From assembly GCA_037043015.1 (NCBI GenBank), contig CM073321.1, positions 19,217,001-19,281,000 of the forward strand: 64,000 nucleotides of DNA, given 5' to 3'. The notes under the pieces were generated by a model. The model worked only from the letters and a program-made list of their open reading frames with translations, searched no databases and had not been told where the DNA came from. The DNA is from Bryum argenteum. Its lineage: Eukaryota > Streptophyta > Bryopsida > Bryales > Bryaceae. Below are positions 45,067 to 57,782 of this stretch, piece after piece; within the stretch, counting starts at the first letter, position 1; each line of letters begins with the position of its first letter. Position numbers and translations under genes: made by a program.

Positions 45067-45246
45067 ACCCCAACGCGCGGGTTTGTTATTACTTTTCCCC
45101 AAACCCCTACCGAATTCTCTTCCGCCCTGTGTCCTTGCTCGTCTTAATGATGCGCACTGCCGGGTCGTCTGAGGAGTTTTTGGGGTTTGGTGCACATTGA
45201 TAGCAGGGGGGAGATTTTTTTGCCGGTTTTTTCAAGATTTTCGACG

Positions 45247-46797
45247 ATGACTAAATCCAAAAAGCACGGGAAGGGACAACAAGCATGGGATCCGGATGCC
45301 CCGAAACATTTGCACCAGGCGTTGGAGGGGAACAACCTAGTGGAAGTGGAGGCCATAAGAGGAAGAGGAGACACCCAAAAGAAGAAAGACCCGGATTCCC
45401 AACATCACATTATACTAAGTTTGCGGAAAAAGCATGCATGGATTGGTATGAGGAAACGGAGGCTCAATTCCTAGAGCACAACTACCTCAGGAATGTTAGT
45501 ACGGGCAAAGAGAGATCAAGAAGAAATTGGCGGCGGTACTTTTGAAGGCCATGGAGGAAACGGATAAATACCAAGATGTGGATTATCATTCGCGATGACG
45601 AGTTGTGGATGGATAATACAGTTGAACAATGCATCTTCAATGTAAAGGAGTTGTGGAAGAAGCGATTTGGAACGAGGCGTCTAACACCAGAAGAGGACCA
45701 CTTTAAATGCAAGATGGATTGGTGGCAACACACAATCCAAAAGCTTAGCAAGAATAAAACCCGAGGGAAGTCATGGGAAAAAACCGCTTTGCGCGCCACA
45801 TTTGAACGAGACACAGGGTCGGGGGTGGTGTGGATTCCTCAAGACGCTACGATAGAAGCTCTATCAGGCCGCAATATGGAGGGAGGCCATGGACTAGTGC
45901 GGAAGGTGAAGATACTTGGAGTAGACCACGTTCCGAGAAAATGTCGAGTTTGCGACAAAGCTTTCCAAGAATATGAATCTTCAGAAGAGGAGGATAGAGA
46001 CTGCTGCAGAAGCTCTTGTATGTCCTTTGAATCATCCAGGAATTATCAAGTTTTGGGCGTTGCATACAAGGACATTCGAAGCTTACTCGTATTGGTGGAA
46101 TGGGGGATCACTACACGAGATGTTGAAGTTGGATGAGAAGGTCCGCGACAAACATCTTCACTGGTCGAAAGTGAAGGAAGTTCCGAGTCTCACTCAAGAG
46201 GAGGCTTTCAGAATTACCCTTTTCCGTCAGCACAGGATGAAATTAGCTTGGGGTTTAGTGTACATCATGAATCTCGTGCATAAGACGGGAGTTCTTCACA
46301 ACGACCTATCCCCCTCGAACATACTATTGCATTTCCCAACTTTCGGAGGAACCAAGATTTGTATTGGAGTGTGTGGCTGGGGGATGGCATCTCGTATAGT
46401 AGAACAACGACCTTCACGTTACGGATACCAGGCAGACGGAAAAAAAAAAGAAGATATGACACGTCGATGGTGGGTGGCGCCCGAGTTGTTCTATACTTAT
46501 GGACCTGAAGGTTCAGATACAAATTTGAACGTCCAGGAACTTCGACATCCAACCACGGTAGCATCAGATTCGTATGCGGTTGGCAAGCTCATCCAGCTGA
46601 TTGGTGTGTATAACGAATTCGACAAAGAATTATTACCGAATTCGACGGTGCGAGATTCATTCCTAACGAAGGTGTTCTCAATGACCAGGCATGAATTAAA
46701 AGAGAGAATGACCTGTGCGGAGGTGGTGAACCGCTTGATGGCGAAACCATATCATATGCTTCCACCGGAGCTTGTATTTAGAGAGGACAGTTATTAG
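45247..46797 (+). pseudogene. Atypical protein-kinase-like gene, frameshifted
   Basis: Starts MTKSKKHGKGQQAWDPDAP. The conserved reading moves through several frames: PTSHYTKFAEKACMDWYEE (45395), REIKKKLAAVLLKAMEE (45507), DDELWMDNTVEQCIFNVKEL (45595) up to a glycine loop GRNMEGGHGLVRKVKI (about 45870), then after an indel near 45940 FATKLSKN (beta-3 lysine), CPLNHPGIIKF, GVLHNDLSPSNILL (catalytic loop), VCGWGMAS where DFG is expected, and WVAPELF. From 45940 to 46797 the kinase half is open. The catalytic loop has Ser where most kinases have Lys, and the metal-binding Asp is Gly (GGC at 46375-46377), so it is a pseudokinase or a decayed copy. The N-terminal ~200 residues match no known domain. 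Confidence 0.65.
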
Positions 46798-47210
46798 TTT
46801 ATAATATCAGTATATCTTCTTGCAATTCGTAGACTCCTTTGGATGACCATCTCACGTCATTGAGTGCTCATTTAGCCATGTAATTTACATTTCATACTTG
46901 CAATATATACAATCTACTTTTTGACATATTGTTCTAAATCTAATAGATTTTTGCAACTCTTATAATTATGTTCCCTTTTTACACTAGTCACATATGTATG
47001 TCACCACATTTTTTGTTACATGAGTTTCAAACCTCATGGTAGATGTTAGCCTTTCCTTCAGGGGTTTGTGGGTTGTTGTAATTTGTTTCATCTTGAATTC
47101 TTAATGCTTCATCTACGTTTAAAAACGTGAAAGGAAGAATTTTGGATAATGTGGGATAAAACAATTTACTTATTCTACTTGGGGGAAGCCTCCAATGCAA
47201 GGCCAGCCTA
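46798..47210. other. 3' flank of the kinase-like gene
   Basis: AT-rich; no gene seen. Confidence 0.5.
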
Positions 47211-47460
47211 GGCGACCACCGGTCCAGGGGCGAGAATAGGCGACCGCCGGTCCAGCGAGACCGCCGGTCGCCATGGGCGATCGTCGGTCGCTCATGGGCG
47301 ATCGTCGGTCGCTCATGGGCGATCGTCGGTCGACCATGGGCGATCGTCGGTCGACCCTGGGCGATCGTCGGTCGCTAAGGCGACCGCCGGTCCAGCCAAG
47401 GCGACCGCCGGTCCAGCCAAGGCGACCGCGGTCAACCAAAGTCGACCGCCACGGTCCAGA
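47211..47460. repeat. GCGACCG palindromic array 9
   Basis: Eleven or more units in two forms: ATGGGCGATCGTCGGTCG (five in a row, 47274-47374) and GGCGACCGCCGGTCCAGCCA. No gene start follows within 1 kb on either strand; orphan array. ORFs across it (DRRSLMG-type repeats) are artefacts. Confidence 0.9.
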
Positions 47461-47820
47461 TCCTACGTGGCGCGATCGCGAACCGTATTCTTGAGTAGAC
47501 ATGCCACGCGCGTGGCGACCACGTAGGATGCAACGTGGACGGGGTAAATCCAGGGGTAAAAAAAGATTCTCAGAGATTCTATTAGACATTCTCGAGGCTC
47601 AATGTCCATGCCTCGACATGTCGTGTATGTCGCTCGACGTCCGTCTGTGTCTAGCAAGACAACCACGCGCTAGGCACGCGCCCTAGGTGCCCGCCCCTGC
47701 GTGATGGGGCGTATTGTCCAGTGCCCTGGCCGCCCGTGGTGCCCGCTGCCCTTACGGGATGGGGCACCGCCTTGTGTACTCCCGATCGCCCCTGGGTGCC
47801 ATTGCCGTAGTATTGTGAAT
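47461..47820. other. GC-rich non-coding stretch
   Basis: Contains GTGCCCGC and GTGCCCTGGCCGCCC blocks, no defensible ORF; possibly a remnant leader or promoter linked to array 9. Confidence 0.3.
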
Positions 47821-50800
47821 GTTTTTTTATTTTATTGCTACAGTTTGTTAAATTCAAACACTCTAATTCACAATATCTATTTTTGTATGTTTTTTTTGCA
47901 CTTTCATTACTTACAAAATTTCCAGGCTTATTAATTTTCTAATTCTTAGAATATTCTCTAGACCACTTTACTGCACTTTTTGTGATTTATTTAACCCCAA
48001 AGAGCCCAATCAAGCGGATTATGATCGAACCTCAATTTTGAAGAGCAATAAGCAAATTATATAAGTTACTTTTTTATTTATTTTGTAACCTATTTGAAGT
48101 TTGTTAAGTTATAAACGCCATTCAATTCCCAAGATTCTAATTGATTTGTTAGAATGATTGTTCCAAATTAGCCTTCAATCACAAACACGAAAAAGTTTTC
48201 TTATTGTAAGAATATTCGACGTAATTATTATAGGTTCTCATTATTTACTTCTACTTTATTACGATTTTATCATATAATATGTGATTTTAGTCAAAGATAA
48301 CTGTTCCTAATTACTAACTAAGAAAATTACATTCATACCTGGTTTGGTTATTAATCAGGTCTAGTTCGTGTTGTAAAATTTTTAAGTTCATACAATAAAG
48401 TATGAATTAATGATATGCACTTAAGAGAAGAGAACTCTTGTTCTTGGGTTTCCAAGCCTGGAGCATGTATTACCATTGCAAGCAATTATGTGAAATTAAA
48501 AATAGTATTTCATGATTTATTTTTTTCATGGTTAAATCTTAGGAGATTCTTAACAACTTTGTAATGTGAAGTTTTTTGTTTCAAATGATTTTGATATTGG
48601 ATTTGCAATGATGTTTTTCCAACAGTAAAATTGAAGAATGTATGATACTTGAAAAGCTATATCTCCCTCATCCACCGTTAGAATTCAACTTAATTTTTTG
48701 AAATGGCCCCCAATGTTTTGAAATGTTCAGTAGTTTTTACCATTGCATGGCTTTTATTTTAGCCAAGAAATTGTATTGATGTATTTTTGTTGAATAAAGA
48801 ACTCATAAAGATAAATGCGAACAACTTAATCTCGTTGGTGATAATTTCATTGCAATATGTATATTAGTAGCAATTTTACCTCAAAGTGTAAAAAATAAAA
48901 TTTTGCAGTTTATTTTTGATATTAATATGTTATGATCTTCCAATTTATAAGGCCTCAAATTTTGGTCCACAGGATCTACAATAAGTCTATTGCAAGTTTG
49001 TACGATTGAACTTCTAATAGCTTCTGATGATTTTTATCTAAGACGATTTCTATGAAAATGTGCTATTTTGCTAAAAATAGCCTCAACTGTTTAGAAGTTA
49101 AGTTCAAAATATCAATTTACAATTCTCTATTTAATTTGCTAAATTGTTCCGAATTACCTTTCAATCACAAACACAACAAAGTTTTATTATTGTAATAATT
49201 TGTTCTATTTTACGTAAATATTAAGGTTTCTCATTAAGTACTTCTAGTTTATTTTGATTTAATCATATAATGAATCATTTTAGCCAATCATAACTATTTA
49301 CAAGTACTTACTAAAATAATAACATTTTAGATTAATTTTAAAGATTAAACACATCTTAATTAACTATAAAACAAATGATACTTAATTTAGAAACATTGTT
49401 CGAATACATTCAATTCAAAATTTACAATTATTATACAGTTTTTAAGACGGTACTTCATGATAATTATGTTGTTCATATTGTATAAAACATCTAAGTTCTT
49501 CTTCTAACTTCTCCAGTTTTAAGCATTTAAAATCTCGTCATTGCATATAAATTATTACATATAATTGCTTTATTCGTTTGTTTTTGTCAAAATTGTATCA
49601 TTTTTATATAGTCATTATTAGCTGGAATTCAACTCTCTTTGTTGTTACTAATATATTTGTAATTACACCTCTACTGTAGTTGTATTCTTAATATTTTAAA
49701 TGTTTGGTATAAAATAAGATACATAAATTAAGTTCAAAAAAAAAATACAAAAATAACACTTTCATTTCATTTTTTTAATATATTTTGAATGTTTAAACTG
49801 TTATTACATTTACATTCGACTCTTTCATTCCTTACTTATTTATTATTGTTAGTTATATAAATTGCATTCATAACATTACATATAGATGCGATTCTGTCAA
49901 TAATATTCTTTGCATTTCTACAAATTTTTTTTTTGTTTTTTAATATAATAATCATAACATTATACTTACCTAGCCAAATAATGGAATTTTTATCATCGTT
50001 TCATTAATCTATTTTTTCATTATTTTTAAATATTTTGTTCATTTTGTACAGTATTAATCAAAATCAACCGTATAGATGTAATACTGATATGATTTTATAT
50101 ATTACATTTTATAATTTATACACGAAATTTTTTAGTTTAATCGAAATTTGTATATATTTTTTTTTTAATTTGTTATTTTTCTTCTTTTTTTGAAATTTGA
50201 ATCAATTTATATTATTCCTAGATATTTAGAGTAAAATAGCTTATTTGTTTCATAAAAGTATGGATATTTCAATCTTACATTTCTCTAAGATACTAGTTAG
50301 TTAAATTTAATTGCAAAATTGATCAACATTCAGTCTATATCGAATATATTCGCAAGCATTGACAATTTAAATAAGTTATAAATTTAAAAATTCTGGTAAA
50401 TTACATTTCTTCTTTTCGTGAACATGACTTCTTGGTTTTTTTTTCGTTTTTATATACGACGGTGTATATCAAACAAGGAATGGTATATATCAAATAAGCA
50501 ACGGTGCATATCAAATAAGCAACAGTGTGTATCAAATAAGCACAACAGTGTATATCAAACAAAAACATTGTTTAAGTAATGACAGTTCACAATTTAAAAT
50601 CAAGGAAAGAAAATCATAATTCTTTATCTTCTTATGTTTCAAAATTGAAATTCGCCTATACGTATTCGTTGTGTCAGAAACACAATCGCAAACTTGGTAG
50701 GAAAGAACTTTGTATTTGCCGATTCTACAACCTTTTGTCATAGCTGTAGCAATGTTTCAACACTCCTCAACATAAAAGAATGCAAAATATATAAGACTTA

Positions 50801-51000
50801 TTGCAACCTTTTTGCACCAAATTGAAACTCAACACAAGTCGAGTGTCGTCTCTCACTTCCTCAAAGAAATGTAAGCAAGTATTAAAGTGCACGCCAAAAG
50901 ATAAAATTATCCATATTGATGAAACATTAAGAAAATCATTTATGATCGAATAGTTTCATTCGTTTCGATTTTAATAATCAATCCATCGATTTATGTATTC
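47821..51000. repeat. AT-rich DNA with old direct repeats
   Basis: A block with CAATCACAAACACGAAAAAG and TTCTCATTATTTACTTCTA (48130-48330) recurs diverged at 49130-49330, about 1 kb apart. 50461-50560 holds five units of a ~22-bp repeat with GTATATCAAATAAGCAAC. No supported gene. Confidence 0.55.
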
Positions 51001-51015
51001 GTAATCGGTAGTACA

Positions 51016-51690
51016 ATGGAGACCGCGAGGGACGTTGCTTACCCAAATTTAAAACTCAAGAAACTCAATACCATTGCTACACAATTCAACGTTAGCACCC
51101 ACTCTACATCAAGCGAATTCGTCGTTGTAGGCAGCCCTGCGCCTAAAACGCTGAACACACTACGTCCTGAAGGCATTGCTAAAGATGAAAGGCTCTCAAT
51201 GAGGCTGAGTCTTTTCCACTTTGCAAGGGGCATTCAAAACCAGGTGGATTTGACAATAGAGTGTTGAGTACATGGGTAGATTGGCAATAATTAGTTATCA
51301 GTCAGTGAAGATAATATGCTTAGCGGTCCAGTACTTGAGGCTAAATTTGTCGTCCATGCCCGTGTGAAAGTCTTCTTAGAGTATAGGCTCTTCTGCAACA
51401 TGAGAGGCACTTCGAGCTTTTCTTCAGAAATTTTGAACGGCATGCTTTTCACATCGTTAGTGCCCATCGACTCCGGTGAGCTGTACTCTGCACCTGAGTG
51501 ATCGGACTCAATCTCTCGGCTCGCACTCTCAATAGTCGGACTTTTGCAATTCGATTGTTCATCATAAACGAGAAAGTAGCAACCTGTACTAATGCCGCTC
51601 ACTGTGAGAAGTGTTGATAATCCAGTTCTGAGGTTTTCAGTGGCCACGCATGGGTATAAGTGATGGAAGATTTGAGAACTGCACAACTCT
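51016..51690. other. Coding-like island of unknown identity
   Basis: Within very AT-rich DNA this 0.67 kb has balanced composition and open frames on both strands. Minus 51686-51291 gives a hydrophilic 131-aa reading (IESASREIESDHSGAEYSS); plus 51016-51267 gives METARDVAYPNLKLKKLN. No family is recognised and the strand is not certain; the minus reading has the more protein-like composition. It could be one exon of a host gene or an inserted fragment. Confidence 0.3.
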
Positions 51691-51699
51691 TGACGTGAT

Positions 51700-54600
51700 A
51701 CAATTGCTACGTTAGATGATTGATATCTTGATCAAGAGTAGCAAAACATTTTTAAAATAAGTAACCTAACATACACATGATGCTAAGCAATATGTTAGGG
51801 TAAGTCATAGACGATAAAAATGAATAATTTCAGTCATAATGCTTTACAAGTTTTATTTGTAATACCTTTTTAGCTTGCTTGTAAAATTATAAATAAATTT
51901 TATATGATGCTGCTTTTCTATAAATTATTTTTTAATAAAGTATAGATAAATATAAATGTACATTGTTTTGTCGCGTTGTTAATGCATAATGATATATTGT
52001 AGAGTACTGTAAGATAGTTTTATAGAGAAGCTTATTCATTTAAAAGTAGAGTTTCAACAAATAATTTCAAAAAGTATAATTTCAATAAACGTCAATAATC
52101 TTTACAATCCTTAATTTGAAGTATGAACATCTTTTAAAAAAAAAAAAATCCAAGTTTGAGCACAATACTTAAAATAAATATAAATTATATTATATTGCGT
52201 GGAATACATCATAATTTAAAGAGTTTCATATGTTTATGACTCATTATAATTATTACAGCATAAACAATATATGATGAAATAAACTCGATTCGGTTAGAAC
52301 AAGTAATTCAGTATAATGGTATTATTTACTGATTTTGAGAAATATTACATATTTGACTAAATATGAACAATCCACAGTGTACAATTAAGAACAATAGTTG
52401 CAAAATGATTTCTAAAATCTAGGTTCTATGAAAATACTCTTCAAATATGTAGATTTTAAGGTCATGGATGGAGAGATCTCCCCATGTTTTAAAGTCCATA
52501 AATAAGCCGAAAGTCCATATTTAGTTAAATGATGCATAAATGTGGGTTTAGCTTTGGTCGAGCTAAATGTACCTACACAGTACATTTGGCTCAACTCAAG
52601 CTCAATTTTCATCAATTTGATAATCTCAATATTCCCATTATAACAAATTACGTGTTCTAAGCTTACTTTTAAGCTTAAGAAGGTTTAGTACTAAAAAATT
52701 TCATTTCTTTAATTAGTTTCGTAAATCTTATTCTTATGATTACACAAGGTCAAAGAATCTAAGACATAAATTGAATAATTTCAATTTTTCACACATAGAC
52801 ATTCTAAAATATTCAAGTGTTTATTTAGTTATTTAATCCTCCGGAATGAAAGTTAAAATCCAATATAACGTCGTTAAATAAGTAATATTAATGATAAGAA
52901 TAAAATGGTTATCTAATTAAAAATTGACACGGTGGATTAATTTTTGTCTCTTGTATAATTATGAATTTGAATTCAGTTTGTGTTAGAGTACCTTTACTTT
53001 TAGTTACAATACAACTTAGAGATCTTTGATAATATTTTTACTTTTCGAAATTGTATGTTTTCATTTGTAAGCATGAAACTGCTTTATTCTACTTATTCGT
53101 ACGTTGTGGAGTAATGACAGATTGCATTGCAAAATGGAGTTTGCAAATGTCGCGCTTTTACAATAGCTAACATTTGGAATACCGAGAATATAAGTCGAAT
53201 GGGATTATACTAATTGTATATAGAAGTTGTTTTGCGGAAATTTCATTCAAACAACAGATCCGAGTTTCAATATAACTTAGAAAAATCAGAACAAGTTATA
53301 TTAGTGGTTAAATGTATCTCTGATTTTGTCTTAAATTTTAATCAAGATGTATTCGTATAGATATTAAAGTTGCCATAAAAAAGTTAACGTTACTGCTACG
53401 GTATAACCGACGCAGGTAGATAAGTATATATTAACATAATATTATCTTGTAAAATAAGTCGATCGTATAATACGAATGACATGTATATCTAACTTAATAT
53501 AAAATAAATATTTATGTTGAAAATTGTGTTTACGTATTTTGTTTATTATTTATCTATGGAAATTTGATTTGTCATTTATATTTGAATATTACAAAATTAT
53601 ATAAAATTTAAGAATAATTTTAGTCTGTTAGAATATATTATAATTTTTTCTTAAATTTATTTAAATTAAAATACCTTGATTGTTTTATATTTTACTTCTG
53701 TTTATTCGTTTGATTTTAATGATTTTATAGAAAAATTTATGCTCAGTTTGATGATTTATAAATGGTTTATGTAATTGAAATATACATTGAATTATAACTA
53801 TTATCTTCATGAATAAATAAGTTTTTTATAAAATAACATGTAAAATGTTACATCTATAAAAACCTATATTAATTGATACGTAATAAGCTAAAGACTATAT
53901 TAAAATTAGTAATATTAGATGAATTTATTTTCCAAAAATATTAATTTTTTCTAAAAATTTATATGAATGATTTAGTTTTCAAAAAGTTATAAAAATAAAT
54001 AGTTATACTTTATTTAAAGCCTTAATAATCGTTATAAATTTAGATATAATATTTGTTACATCATTTTTGGTATGAAAATAATATTAAATTATTTACTTTT
54101 CAATTATAGATATTAGTTTCATTATATTTAGAGTAAAGTATAGTAAAGTTAGTATTTAGTAAATAAGTATGAACTTATAACAGCATTCTTACTAAATTCG
54201 GTGATGTAATATAAGAATAATTAGGATTCAAACATTTTAAAAGTAGTATTCTAATATTTGTGTATATTTATTTTAAGCGTTGAAATATTCTAATCTAAGT
54301 ATTTGGAAAATTACGTTTAGTAACCTACATATATTAGTACTAATAATTTCTAATAGAGGTATTCTAGGATTAAAATTGTTGTAAGTGCAATATTCAAAGT
54401 TTATTACTTAAGTACAATATGTTGTGTCTTGTTAATTTATTTATTTACTAGATTTGATGTGGTATACTAAAATAAATATTACGTAAATGATGTTTGATAT
54501 GATAGGTATAATATTCAAGAATTTCATTAAAAGTTGCTTTATTAAGATTCGAATCTAGATATTTTAAGCGAAATATTCTAAGATTTTAATTGAGTTATTT

Positions 54601-55776
54601 GATGATCAATATTCGAAGTTTAGTAACTCGTAAAGTATATGTACTATTCTAGGTATGGAATAATTTAGTTATTTTGAATGTGTTATTGTAAGATTCGATT
54701 TGAATTATTTTTATGCATCTACTTTGAGATTGATCTAAAGTGAAATATTTAGTTTATCGTTAGAAAGTGTAATAGAAAGAGTAATAAATTACTTATCAGC
54801 CTATATATAATTCAAATCTTAATGCATGATTTTGAAATAAATAAATTAGTTGCATTAGGGATTTGTTTTTTAATTTTTTATTTAAATTTGATTTCATAAG
54901 TAATTTATTTTAATCATTAGATTTAAAGTTTTCAAATTTATTATAATATTGAAAAATAGTGGAAATAAAGCTAGAGGCAAGGATAATATAATTATGAAGT
55001 TTGTTGAAACACAAAGATCAGTCTATGAAAATTTCATTTATACGTGAATCATGTTTTAGACGCTGTGATTATAAGTTTAAATAATAAACAAATAAAGTAT
55101 AAAAGAATAGAAAAATTAATCATCATAGTTACTTACATTATCTCATTGAACCAAGTTTATGTGTTGAAGTGTTCATGAATCAATATGAGAATTAAAACTA
55201 TTTAGTATTTTATTTAGAATCTTTTAAGTAGATAAGACAAGAAGTACGGATGTTATTGCAAATACATAAGTAAATAGTGAGTTACACGCGTCTTAGTAAA
55301 TAATAATCATATGAAAACGATGGTATTTTTAAATTGCACATATGATTATTGCGTCTATATGTTATAATTTACATGCAACCACGAAAACATTGAATAAGAC
55401 AAGATTAGAGCACAAAAGGGGTGTTCACCTAATTTTAACACAGTCATGTCATGAGATATTTGATGTCAAATCTTCGAAGACTAGTATCTCGTAGAATATA
55501 TGTACTATTGTAGTTATAGTATTCAGTTATTTTGAATGTGTTATTCTAAGATTCGATTTGAATTATTACTAAGGTAATTTATTTTGAGATTGATCTAAAG
55601 TGAATAATTTAACACAACGTTAGAAAGTGTGATAGAAAGAGTAATAAATTATTTATTAGCCTATGTATAATTAAAATCTTAATCAATGATTTTGTAACAA
55701 ATAAGTTAGTTGCATTACGGAATTATGTCTTAATTTTTTAATTAAAATATATTTCAGACTTAATTTATTTAAATCA
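51700..55776. repeat. AT-rich DNA with a 265-bp direct repeat
   Basis: Blocks at 54600-54865 and 55460-55730 share GTTATTTTGAATGTGTTATT, GAGATTGATCTAAAGTGAA and GAAAGAGTAATAAATTA in the same order (about 85% similar by eye). The rest is AT-rich with no supported gene. 52545-52590 has a TTTAGC...GGTCGAGCTAAA motif resembling the palindromes of the flanking elements. Confidence 0.55.
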
Positions 55777-56425
55777 TTGGATTTATTTGGGGCAGCGCGC
55801 ACCTCCGGGCAGCCCGGGCAGCAGCCCCACGCCGCCACGTCGCGCAGGGCAAGCCGGGCAGCGGCTCCACTCCGCCATCAAGGCGCACGGCAGCCCGCCG
55901 CCCGTTGGCGCGAGCTTCCCGCCCTATTTCGAATGGCCCAGCGCCGACTTCCCGCGAGGTCGCATCGCCAGTCAGGGCCCCAGCCAGCGCTCCAGGAGCG
56001 TTCAGGCAACTCGTCAAGCCCGCGCTCCGCTCTCGAGCGTTCAGCCAGCGCTCCGCTCCTTCTAGCCAGCGCTCCGCTCCTTCTAGCCAGCGCTCCGCTC
56101 CTTCTAGCCAGCGCTCCGCTCCTTCTAGCCAGCGCTCCGCTCCTTCTAGCCAGCGCTCCGCTCCTTCTAGCCAGCGCTCCGCTCCCCACAGGCCAGCGCT
56201 CCTGCTCGTCGTTGCTCTGGCAGCTCTGCTGCTCATTGTCGCTAGTCGTGCGCGCCCTCGTCGTCTGCCCTCGTCGTTGCGCGCCCTCTCCTGCTGTTGA
56301 TCGTCGTCGCTGCTGCCACCACTTCGCACAGCTCACGCTTGCATTTGTTCTAGGTCGCGCTTGCATTTGGTGTGTGTTCCAGGGTGTTCGTCAGTGCGCT
56401 AGGGTTTGTTCGTGCTCTCTATCAG
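55777..56425 (+). other. GC-rich leader / CpG island of the DUF7869-type gene
   Basis: An abrupt switch from about 20% to over 65% GC. It ends in CTATCAG|GTACGCC, a donor matching that of the minus gene at 26310. ORFs on all frames here are repetitive and unlikely to be proteins; a non-coding first exon plus promoter is the better reading. Confidence 0.5.
56045..56190. repeat. 21-bp tandem repeat, CCAGCGCTCCGCTCCTTCTA
   Basis: Six exact 21-bp units and a seventh partial one. Units are identical, so the array is young or recently homogenised. Confidence 0.95.
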
Positions 56426-57766
56426 GTACGCCATTTCAATACGCAATTGCAATTCCATGCGCGATTGCATTGTTATTTCATCTTGCTCTTTGCGACCTCT
56501 CCGCGCAATTCATTTTACATCACTAGAAATACTAGAATCACAGTGTGCATTTAGGTCTATGCCTGTGCATTTAGGTCGCAAAAACAGGTATTTCCTATTT
56601 CACGAGCTAAACGCACAGCTTTTAGGTCGCAGCCTGCTAAACGCACATCTTTTAGGTCGCAGCCTGCTAAATGCACAGCTTTAGGTAGCTACCTGCTAAA
56701 CGCACAGATTTTAGGTCGACCCCCGCTAAACGCACGGTGTATAGGTCGATGCCTGTTGAACGCAGTGTTTAGGTCGCTACTTGATAAACGCACAGTGGTG
56801 AGGACTCCCAACTGAACGCAGTGTTTGGTCGCTGCCTGCTAAACGCACAGTGGTGAGGACTCTCCCATCTTTACGCATTGTTAGGTCGCTGTCTGCTAAA
56901 CGCACATTGTATAGGTCAATATCTGCTAAACGCACATTGTATAGGTCAATGTCTGCTAAACGCACAGTGTTTAGGTCGCTACTTGCTAAACGCACAGATA
57001 TTAGGTCGCTGTCTAGTAAACACACGGTGTGTAGGTCGATACCTGTTTAACTTAGAGTGTTTAGGTTGCTGCCTGCTAAACGCACTATTCAGGTCGCTTC
57101 CAACTGAACGCAGTGTTCAGGTCGCCCTCTTAAAACAATTGAAGTTCAGGTCACTGCCTGCTATACAATCAGTGATTAGGTCCCTGCTTGCTAAGCGCAC
57201 GGTGTGTGGGTCTTTGCTTGTTTAACACAGTGTTTAGGTCACTGCCTGCAAAACGCACAGTGGTAAGAATTTTCGCAACTGAACGCAGTGATAGTGCGCT
57301 GTTTGCTAAACGCACATTGTTTAGGTCGCTGCCTGCTAAACATGCAGTTTTCAGGTTGATCCCAACTAGAGACAGTGGTTAGGTCGCTCTCTGCTAAATG
57401 CAGTGTTTAGGTCGATCCCAATTAAATGCAGTGGTTAGGTTGCTGTCTGCTAAATGCAGAGTGTTTAGATCGCTGCCTGGTAAACGCGATCTGTTTAGGT
57501 CGATCCCTCCTTAACGCACGGTATTTGTTTAAGTTATTGTTTCGAGCTATGTCCAGTCTGAAGGTTTAAATCGTTCCTATTTGATGTCAAATGATAATTT
57601 ATAAACTAGTATATTAGGTAGGAAATTAAGTCCAGTCGAGCTTAATACTACTTTCATAGGTTTCTTTCAGCATGTTCTGATGTTTCATGTTTGTGTGTTC
57701 GTTTCCACTAATGGTTATTTGAATCTTTTGTAATGTTGTATAGCATATTCACGGAGCTATTATCAG
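56426..57766 (+). other. Leader intron of the DUF7869-type gene
   Basis: GTACGCCATTTCAATACGC at the start and ATTATCAG|GGTG at the end. The start shares sequence with the minus leader intron (GTACGCTATTTGCATACGC). Confidence 0.5.
56545..57525. repeat. 30-bp satellite in the leader intron
   Basis: About 30 units of TTTAGGTCGCTGCCTGC plus TAAACGCACAGTG. It is the reverse complement of the 25425-26200 satellite, and its first units (56550-56630, CACGAGCTAAACGCACAGC) match that array's 5' edge. Confidence 0.9.
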
Positions 57767-57782
57767 GGTGTAACTGCTCTAT

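Noticed and set aside
55777-56526. 249-aa Ala/Leu/Ser-rich protein
   Set aside because: Open frames exist on both strands because of GC-rich 21-bp repeats. A splice donor at 56426 shared with the other element favours a non-coding leader.
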